Assembly (NCBI RefSeq): GCF_000426045.1
Contig: NZ_AUEP01000008.1
Span: forward strand, 186,001 to 250,000
Origin: Marmoricola sp. URHB0036
GTDB lineage: Bacteria > Actinomycetota > Actinomycetes > Propionibacteriales > Nocardioidaceae
Length of the DNA stretch: 64,000 bases
Direction of reading: 5' to 3'
Numbering within the stretch: position 1 is the stretch's first letter; every line of letters starts with the position of its first letter. Under the pieces are notes generated by a model, which saw only the letters and a list, made by a program, of their open reading frames with translations, was not told the origin of the DNA and made no database searches. Both the position numbers and the translations under genes were made by a program. Of this stretch, positions 58,415 to 64,000 are shown piece after piece.

Positions 58415-58517
58415 GCGTCCCACGTTGTCCCGACACCTTCCCGTTGAACCAGTTCTTGCCAGCAAATCTTACGGTGATGTGTTTGATGCACCGCAAACTT
58501 CGTGGTCCCATAGTCGC
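58415..58517. promoter_or_regulatory. Divergent kdd/kamA promoter region
   Basis: 103 bp, A/T-richer than the surroundings, with an inverted repeat CGGTG-N12-CACCG just upstream of kamA. It must hold promoters for both directions and probably a site for a lysine-responsive regulator; I cannot name one. Confidence 0.5.
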
Positions 58518-59930
58518 ATGAGCATCGAGACCTCCATCGCCTCCATTGTCGAGGGAGAAACGGGCCAGCCCTATCCCTACCGGCGTGTCGAGCTGGTCGA
58601 GCCCGACTGGACCCGGTTCCCGGGGTGGAAGGACGTCACCCGCGAGGAGTGGGAGAGCGCCCAGTGGCAGCGCTCCCACTGCGTGAAGAACCTCCGCCAG
58701 CTGCGCGAGCTGCTCGGTGACCTCGTTGACGAGCGGTTCTACGCCGATCTCGAGCGCGACCAGGCCGAGCGCGCGACGATGTCGATGCTGATCCCGCCGC
58801 AGATGATGAACACGATGGCGCCCCACGAGCAGCCGGCTGGGCCCGGTTCGCTGACCGAGGCCTTCTACGCCGACCCGATCCGGCACTACATGATCCCGGT
58901 GTTCTCCGACCGGCGTACCGACTGGCCCTCGCACCCCTACTCCAGCCGCGACTCGCTGCACGAGCACGACATGTGGGCCGCCGAGGGCCTCACCCACCGC
59001 TACCCGACCAAGGTGCTCGCCGAGCTGCTGCCGACCTGCCCGCAGTACTGCGGCCACTGCACGCGGATGGACCTCGTCGGCAACTCCACCCCGACCGTCG
59101 ACAAGCTGAAGTTCCTCGGCAAGCCGGTCGACCGGCACGCCGAGATGCTCGACTACCTGCGCACCCACCCGGGCGTCCGCGACGTGGTGGTATCCGGTGG
59201 CGACGTGGCCAACATGCCGTGGGCGCGCCTGGAGGAGTTCCTCACCAAGCTGCTCGAGATCGAGAACATCCGCGACATCCGGCTGGCCACCAAGGCGCTG
59301 ATGGGCCTGCCCCAGCACTGGCTCCAGGACGAGGTCGTCGAGGGCATGAGCCGGGTGGCCGGCACGGCCCGCGCCCGGGGCGTCGGCCTCGCGATCCACA
59401 CCCATGTCAACCACGCCAACTCGGTCACGCCGCTCGTCGCGAAGGCGGCGCAGGCGATGTTCGACGCCGGCGTACGCGACGTCCGCAACCAGGGCGTCAT
59501 CCTCAACGGCGTCAACGCCGACCCGCACGCGATGCTCGACCTGTGCTTCCGGCTGCTCGACGGCGCGCAGATCCTGCCCTACTACTTCTACATGTGCGAC
59601 ATGATCCCCAACGCCGAGCACTGGCGGATCTCGGTCGCCGACGCCCAGCGGCTCCAGCACCACATCATGGGCTACCTCCCCGGCTTTGCGACGCCTCGCA
59701 TCGTGTGTGACGTGCCGTTCGTCGGCAAGCGGTGGGTGCACCAGATCTCGTCGTACGACGAGGTCAAGGGCATCTCCTACTGGACGAAGAACTACCGCAC
59801 CTCGATCGAGGCCGCCGACCCGGAGGCGCTGACCCGCACCTACGAGTACTACGACCCGATCCACACGCTGCCCGCCGAGGGCCAGGCGTGGTGGGCCCGC
59901 CAGGGGCAGGAGACCGTGCACTCGGTCTGA
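58518..59930 (+). CDS. kamA: L-lysine 2,3-aminomutase
   Basis: Radical SAM, PLP-dependent enzyme of 470 aa converting L-lysine to beta-lysine. The 4Fe-4S/SAM motif CPQYCGHC (around residues 174-181) is CxxxCxxC; the PLP lysine is expected in the C-terminal part (PFVGKRWVHQ). Family stretches HEHDMWAAEGLTHRYPTKVL and VVSGGDVANMP also fit. The ATG at 58518 follows 103 bp of divergent promoter. It feeds beta-lysine to KamDE encoded on the other strand. Confidence 0.96.
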   Translation: MSIETSIASIVEGETGQPYPYRRVELVEPDWTRFPGWKDVTREEWESAQWQRSHCVKNLRQLRELLGDLVDERFYADLERDQAERATMSMLIPPQMMNTMAPHEQPAGPGSLTEAFYADPIRHYMIPVFSDRRTDWPSHPYSSRDSLHEHDMWAAEGLTHRYPTKVLAELLPTCPQYCGHCTRMDLVGNSTPTVDKLKFLGKPVDRHAEMLDYLRTHPGVRDVVVSGGDVANMPWARLEEFLTKLLEIENIRDIRLATKALMGLPQHWLQDEVVEGMSRVAGTARARGVGLAIHTHVNHANSVTPLVAKAAQAMFDAGVRDVRNQGVILNGVNADPHAMLDLCFRLLDGAQILPYYFYMCDMIPNAEHWRISVADAQRLQHHIMGYLPGFATPRIVCDVPFVGKRWVHQISSYDEVKGISYWTKNYRTSIEAADPEALTRTYEYYDPIHTLPAEGQAWWARQGQETVHSV

Positions 59931-59934
59931 GCGG

Positions 59935-60306
59935 TCAGCTCTTCCAGTCCAGCTGGTGCTCGGGCGTGCCGGCGGAGCGGCCGTAGTCGACCGCTTCGCG
60001 GTGTCCGGCCTCGTCGTCGTTGCGGTAGCGGAAGACCCGGCCGGCGAAGACGACCACGTGGTCGGTGCCGACGTCGAAGTCGGCGTACCACCCGTCCTCC
60101 GCGATCAGCGCCGCAGCCAGCGCCTCGGCCAGCTCGTCGGCACGATGCTCGGGTGCCTCGAACTCCACGAAGGTCCAGACGTCGGGCTGGCTCTCGACCA
60201 CCGAGTCACTCACGTCGCGACGTACCAGGCGGGTCAGCCGGACGTCGGGCACCGCCAGCTCGGCGCCCACGCGCAGGCTCTCGGCCAGAAGCAGTCCGGT
60301 CAGCAT
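59935..60306 (-). CDS. Small hypothetical protein
   Basis: A 123-aa protein of mixed alpha/beta pattern: an N-terminal region LRVGAELAVPDVRLTRLVRRD, then WTFVEFEAPEHRADELAEALAAAL, ending in GWYADFDVGTDHVVVFAGRVFRYRNDDEAGH. I do not recognise it with certainty; the strands around the conserved WY and RVFRY suggest a small single-domain fold. Start ATG at 60306. It is convergent with kamA (4 bp between stops), and no function in lysine breakdown is implied. Confidence 0.72.
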   Translation of the reverse strand: MLTGLLLAESLRVGAELAVPDVRLTRLVRRDVSDSVVESQPDVWTFVEFEAPEHRADELAEALAAALIAEDGWYADFDVGTDHVVVFAGRVFRYRNDDEAGHREAVDYGRSAGTPEHQLDWKS

Positions 60307-60360
60307 TCCGTGATCGTGGCAGCCACCCCTGACAGTCGCGCTCGCCAGCCAGATGGAGTT

Positions 60361-61860
60361 CTAGCGGATGCCGTCCCACGTGGCCCGCTCGTCGCCGTCC
60401 GGGTCGTCGATGACGGTGAGCTCCTCGGTGATGACACCGGTGGTCCGGGTCCGGGCGGTGTACGGCGCCCAACCGGGATCGCCCGACGTCACGAAGGCGA
60501 CCCACGTCGCGTGGGCGGTGTCGGCGAGGGCCTGGGAGGGGTGGTCGCCGATCAGCGGCCTGGTCTGGTCGAGCCCGATGTTGTCGAAGACGAACGGGAT
60601 CTCGACCGCGTGGCAGGCTCCGTAGCGGTTGTTGTCCTCCTGCGCGGGACGGTCGAACCGATAGGCCCAGGTCGTGCCGCCACCCTCGGCTCGTGCCTCG
60701 GCGTGACGGATCGCCGGGATCGTGAAGAACCAGTCGGAGACCACGGCCGCCAGCACGTCACCCGGGGACGCACCCGGCCGGTTCTTCCGATAGAGGTCGA
60801 CGCCGTCGGGCGGGAGTCCGTAGGCGGCCGCGCCGCCGACCAGGGACGGTTCGTCGACGAAGTCGATAGCACCGGGGGCGACCAGGAACAGGCGGGACTC
60901 CTCCCGGTTGGCGCCCACCAGCACGCGCACGTCGGAGGACGCCCCGGCGGCGAAGGCGTCGAGAGGGTGCTGCGGGAGGACGGTGCCGTCGACCACGGGC
61001 GCGAACGGGAGCAGGCTCAGCGCCAGCGAACCCCACTTCACCGGGTCGGGTGCGCTCTGCACCTCGATGACGAGCTGGGCGGCGACCCGGATCAGCGTGT
61101 CCAGGTCGACGGCGGCGATCGCCTCCCGGGTGGGCGCGACGCCGAGCGCCTCGGCCAGCGTCCGCGTCACGGTGAGCCCGATCTCCGGGGTGAGGGTGTG
61201 AGCCGCGGCGCCCGACTGGGTGATGGCCTGCGCGAAGAGCCCGGCAGCGGAGGGCATCGCCAGCAGGGTGGTGATGCTCATGGCGCCGGCCGACTCCCCC
61301 GCGACGGTCACCCGGGACGGGTCCCCGCCGAATGCCGCGATGTTGTGCTGCACCCACCGCAGGGCAGCCACCTGGTCCTGGAGACCGAGGTTGGCCCGCC
61401 CGTCGGCGACGTCGGACTCGGCGAACATGAAGCCCTCGGCGGAGAGGCGGTAGTTGATGGTCACGCAGACCACACCGTCGCGAGCGAAGTTGGCGCCGTC
61501 GTACTCCAGGACCGAGCCGGAGCCGTTCATGAACGAGCCGCCGTGGATCCACACGAGCACCGGCAGGTCGGCGCCGTTCGCCGGTGCATCGGCCGGCGTC
61601 CAGACGTTGAGGTTCAGGCACTCCTCACCGGGGATCACCTGCTCGGGCAGCAACGGCTGGTACTGCGGTGGGTAGTCGCCCTTGGGCGCGGTCGGCCCGT
61701 ACGTCGTTGCCTCGAACACCCCGTGCCACGGCTCGACTGCCGCCGGTGGCTGCATCCGGAGCTCCCCGAAGGGCGCGGCGGCGTAGGGGATCCCGAGGAA
61801 CCGGGCGATGCCGCCTGCTTCAGCGCCGCGGACCGTTCCGCTGTTCAGATGGATGTCCAT
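60361..61860 (-). CDS. Type B carboxylesterase / lipase
   Basis: Alpha/beta hydrolase of 499 aa. The nucleophile motif is VTVAGESAGAMS, the oxyanion hole HGGSFMNGSG, the acid region ANREESRLFL, and the His follows near CHAVEIPFVF. EECLNLNVWTP is the second carboxylesterase signature. No signal peptide, thus probably intracellular. The ATG at 61860 follows GGGG; a GTG at 61917 would add 19 unconserved residues. Substrate unknown. Confidence 0.92.
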   Translation of the reverse strand: MDIHLNSGTVRGAEAGGIARFLGIPYAAAPFGELRMQPPAAVEPWHGVFEATTYGPTAPKGDYPPQYQPLLPEQVIPGEECLNLNVWTPADAPANGADLPVLVWIHGGSFMNGSGSVLEYDGANFARDGVVCVTINYRLSAEGFMFAESDVADGRANLGLQDQVAALRWVQHNIAAFGGDPSRVTVAGESAGAMSITTLLAMPSAAGLFAQAITQSGAAAHTLTPEIGLTVTRTLAEALGVAPTREAIAAVDLDTLIRVAAQLVIEVQSAPDPVKWGSLALSLLPFAPVVDGTVLPQHPLDAFAAGASSDVRVLVGANREESRLFLVAPGAIDFVDEPSLVGGAAAYGLPPDGVDLYRKNRPGASPGDVLAAVVSDWFFTIPAIRHAEARAEGGGTTWAYRFDRPAQEDNNRYGACHAVEIPFVFDNIGLDQTRPLIGDHPSQALADTAHATWVAFVTSGDPGWAPYTARTRTTGVITEELTVIDDPDGDERATWDGIR

Positions 61861-61964
61861 CGTCGCCCCATTCGCTCGCACCCGGCCACCGGGTGACTGC
61901 AGCGTGGTGGACGTCACCGCAGCCGGTCAAGCATGCGACCGGCCCCTCGGGGAACTTCTCCGCC

Positions 61965-62966
61965 ATGCCCCGACTGCGAACGGTCTCCCCTCACTCACCG
62001 GGTCTCACGCGCCGTCGTGCCGGGTCGGGCTGGACGTTCATCGACCAGAGCGGAGCCCGCATCTCCGACGCCGAGGAGATCGCGAGGATCAAGTCACTGG
62101 CGATCCCGCCGGCCTGGCGGGACGTGTGGATCTCGCCGTACCCGAACGGGCACATCCAGGCCGTCGGCACCGACGATGCCGGACGGCGCCAGTACCTCTA
62201 CCACCCCGACTGGCGCATCAAGCGCGACAAGCAGAAGTTCGACCGGGTGCTCCAGGCCGCCCGCAAGCTGCCGGCCGCGCGCCGGGCGGTGATGCGCGAC
62301 CTGGCCCTCGAGGGGATGCCGCTCGAGCGAGCCGACGCCGTCGCCGTACGCCTGCTGGACCTGGGCTACTTCCGGATCGGCAGCGACATGTACGCCGACA
62401 CCAACGGCTCGTTCGGGCTGACCACGCTGGAGAAGCGGCACGTGTCGAAGAACCGGGACCGCCTGGTGTTCCGGTTCGTGGGGAAGTCCGGGATCGAGCA
62501 CAGCATCGAGATCGACGATCCCGCCTTGCTCGAGGTGCTGGACAGCCTGCGTCGCCGTCGCGGCGGCAGCGACCGCCTGCTCGCCTACCAGCTGCAACGG
62601 CGGTGGCGCGACCTCGACTCGACGGCGGTGAACACCTACATCCGGGGCCTGTTCGAGGACCTCACTGCCAAGGACTTCCGCACCTGGCACGCCACCGTGA
62701 TCGCGGCCGCGGCACTGGCCGCCTCCGACGAGCCCGGCGACACCAAGCGATCGCGTCAGCGTGCGATCAAGGCGGCGGTCACCGAGGTGTCGGAGTACCT
62801 CGGCAACACCCCGACCATCGCGAAGAACTCCTACATCGACCCGCGGGTCCTCGACCTCTACGAGAACGGTACGACGATCGACCCGAAGCTCGTCACCAAG
62901 AAGTACCGCTCCCCCGCTGCCAAGCAGCGCACTCTCGAGGCAGCCGTCCTCGAGCTGCTCGCCTAG
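61965..62966 (+). CDS. DNA topoisomerase IB
   Basis: Eukaryote/poxvirus-like type IB topoisomerase of 333 aa, relaxing supercoils through a 3'-phosphotyrosine intermediate. The N-terminal DNA-binding part includes PPAWRDVWISPYPNGHIQAVG. The catalytic domain has KDFRTWHAT (Arg and His) and the active Tyr in IAKNSYIDPRVLDLY (about Y290). The ATG at 61965 diverges from the esterase gene. Such enzymes occur in scattered bacteria, including actinobacteria and Deinococcus. Confidence 0.93.
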   Translation: MPRLRTVSPHSPGLTRRRAGSGWTFIDQSGARISDAEEIARIKSLAIPPAWRDVWISPYPNGHIQAVGTDDAGRRQYLYHPDWRIKRDKQKFDRVLQAARKLPAARRAVMRDLALEGMPLERADAVAVRLLDLGYFRIGSDMYADTNGSFGLTTLEKRHVSKNRDRLVFRFVGKSGIEHSIEIDDPALLEVLDSLRRRRGGSDRLLAYQLQRRWRDLDSTAVNTYIRGLFEDLTAKDFRTWHATVIAAAALAASDEPGDTKRSRQRAIKAAVTEVSEYLGNTPTIAKNSYIDPRVLDLYENGTTIDPKLVTKKYRSPAAKQRTLEAAVLELLA

Positions 62967-63048
62967 CGTGGGTGGGGCAGCGATGAGTCTCGCTGCCTGA
63001 CCGGGTCTGCCTCCCTGACCCCGGATCGCTCACGCAGAGGAGACAGCC

Positions 63049-63534
63049 ATGCAACGGATCACCACCAACCTGTGGATCAACGACGGCAGGATCGAGGAGG
63101 CGGTGGCCTTCTACTGCTCGCTCTTCGAGGACAGCCGCGTGGTCAGCTCCTCCGACTACGGCCCGGAGGCCGGCGAGTGGGCCGGGCAGAAGATGGCTCT
63201 CTACTTCGAGCTCCAGGGCCAGCCGTTCGTCGCCATCAACGGTGCCGACACCCGGTTCGAGGCCAACGAGTCGGTGTCGCTGGCGATCCCCTGCGACACC
63301 CAGGACGAGATCGACCGCCTGTGGGACGCACTAGTCGACGGTGGCGAGCCCGGGCCGTGCGGCTGGCTGAAGGACCGCTACGGCTTCAGCTGGCAGGTCT
63401 ACCCGACCGTGCTGGACAAGATGATGGCCGACTCGGACCCGGAGCGGGTCCGGCGGGTCACGGCGTGCTTCATGGCGATCGACAAGCGCGCGTTCCGGAT
63501 CGACGAGCTCGAGGCGGCCTTCGCCGGCGAGTGA
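63049..63534 (+). CDS. VOC-family protein, PhnB/3-demethylubiquinone-like
   Basis: A 161-aa protein of the PhnB-like VOC group. Family landmarks are TTNLWINDGRIEEAVAFYCSLF, MALYFELQGQPFVAINGAD, and CGWLKDRYGFSWQVYPTVL. Function unknown; annotations as methyltransferases of this family are historical. ATG at 63049 after GGAGACAGCC. It is convergent with the Lrp gene. Confidence 0.88.
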   Translation: MQRITTNLWINDGRIEEAVAFYCSLFEDSRVVSSSDYGPEAGEWAGQKMALYFELQGQPFVAINGADTRFEANESVSLAIPCDTQDEIDRLWDALVDGGEPGPCGWLKDRYGFSWQVYPTVLDKMMADSDPERVRRVTACFMAIDKRAFRIDELEAAFAGE

Positions 63535-63554
63535 GACGCCCTCAAGAACTGGAT

Positions 63555-63620
63555 GTGGGCGGTGTCATCGTCCTCGGATTCCTACCACGGCGAGGAACCC
63601 GGGAGGCTGACACCGCCCAC
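63555..63620. terminator. Long structured inverted repeat between convergent genes
   Basis: Perfect 13-bp arms GTGGGCGGTGTCA (63555-63567) and TGACACCGCCCAC (63608-63620) enclose 40 bases with a further stem TCCTCG / CGAGGA (63571-63576, 63591-63596). It lies 20 bp after the VOC stop and can serve as a two-way terminator; no T-run is present. Could also be a remnant of a mobile element. Confidence 0.6.
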
Positions 63621-63726
63621 GACGGAGATTCTGCGGCATCAGGCGAACAAGACGCGAAATGTCGGCAGGAATGCCGCGAACCGGTGTAGACCGGACGGGG
63701 TCGCGCCTTGCCCGGAGGACGTGCGG

Positions 63727-64000
63727 TCAGTGCGTCGGGCGGTTCTCGTACGGCGTGGACAGCACGATCGTGGTCCGCGTCGAGACGTTGGCCGCCGTAC
63801 GCACCCGGGCCAGCAGCTCCTCGAGGTCGGCCGGTGTGGCCACCCGCACCTTGAGGATGTAGGACTCCTCCCCCGCGACCGACCAGCACGACTCGATCTC
63901 GGTGATGTGCTCGAGCCGGTCGGGGTAGTCGTCGGCCTCGGAGACGTCGAACGGGGTGATGCTGACGAACGCCGTCAGCGGCTTCCCAGCAGCGGCATGG
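63727..64000 (-). CDS. Lrp/AsnC-family regulator (C-terminal part only)
   Basis: About 90 C-terminal residues of an Lrp/AsnC regulator; the start is beyond the window. Visible is the RAM ligand-binding domain: PLTAFVSITPFDVSEADDYP, then HITEIESCWSVAGEESYIL (the family's core pattern), VRVATPADLEELLARV and VSTRTTIVLSTPYENRP. The C-terminus RPTH ends at a TGA at 63727-63729. Regulators of this family sense amino acids; the target is unknown. Confidence 0.88.
   Translation of the reverse strand, partial: HAAAGKPLTAFVSITPFDVSEADDYPDRLEHITEIESCWSVAGEESYILKVRVATPADLEELLARVRTAANVSTRTTIVLSTPYENRPTH

Noticed and set aside
58415-58517. Lrp operator in the kdd/kamA gap tied to the Lrp gene at 63727
   Set aside because: Only a weak CGGTG/CACCG repeat is present and the Lrp gene is 4 kb away with other genes between.

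Overview
The window is a high-GC actinobacterial chromosome segment, most likely from Nocardioides or a close relative. The evidence is the near-universal G/C third codon positions, frequent GTG and TTG starts, 4-bp stop/start overlaps, an RbpA gene, a GarA-type FHA protein, and a pgsA / DUF881 / small basic protein / DUF881 / gcvH / garA / merR / DUF151 / merR / gcvP block that matches, in order, the mycobacterial Rv1822-Rv1832 neighbourhood as I recall it. It looks like core chromosome, with one gene of clearly foreign base composition. Two genes are cut by the window ends: pcaJ on the left and an Lrp/AsnC regulator on the right.

Layout. 1-9055: a complete protocatechuate (beta-ketoadipate) catabolic cluster. 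The operon pcaHGB-pcaL(DC fusion)-pcaF-pcaI-pcaJ reads leftwards and is almost fully stop/start overlapped. A PfkB-type kinase follows upstream, then a divergent IclR regulator (PcaR-like) and pobA. Three similar 20-bp sites around these genes look like PcaR operators. 9104-9791: an NTF2-like protein and a tiny Cys-rich ORF. 9885-20833: the conserved envelope/glycine block, interrupted by a small SMR transporter and its divergent TetR regulator with two operator palindromes. gcvP is preceded by a glycine riboswitch and followed by an overlapping serine hydrolase gene. 20847-30203: a leftward chain fdhD, sbcD, sbcC, tldD, tldE and a membrane Ser/Thr kinase. 30295-35469: a lipoprotein, aldo/keto reductase, cyclophilin lipoprotein, methyltransferase, SDR, an F420-reductase-like protein and a cupin protein.

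35556-38147: a compositionally odd membrane protein gene, an AhpD-like protein, an isochorismatase-family hydrolase and, between convergent genes, a strong candidate for the chromosomal dif site (38120-38147). If correct, this window contains the replication terminus. 38208-43795: a leftward operon of sensor kinase, AraC-type regulator, VOC protein, DUF1059 protein and UvrA-like ABC ATPase, which reads like a stress or drug response module. 43905-54126: a DUF5709 protein, a GAF-PAS-PAS-REC protein whose histidine-kinase-like helix lacks the His, a GNAT, a zinc alcohol dehydrogenase divergent from a MurA-like enzyme fused to an XRE DNA-binding domain, a zinc-ribbon protein, GDPD, MFS, rbpA with a sigma-R type promoter, FxsA, and a polyprenol-phosphate mannosyltransferase-like GT2.

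54466-59930: a lysine fermentation-type pathway (kal, kamE, kamD, kdd leftwards; kamA rightwards) without a visible kce gene. 59935-64000: a small unknown protein, carboxylesterase, type IB topoisomerase, a PhnB-like VOC protein, a long hairpin and the partial Lrp gene. I saw no tRNA, rRNA, CRISPR array, prophage or intact insertion sequence.
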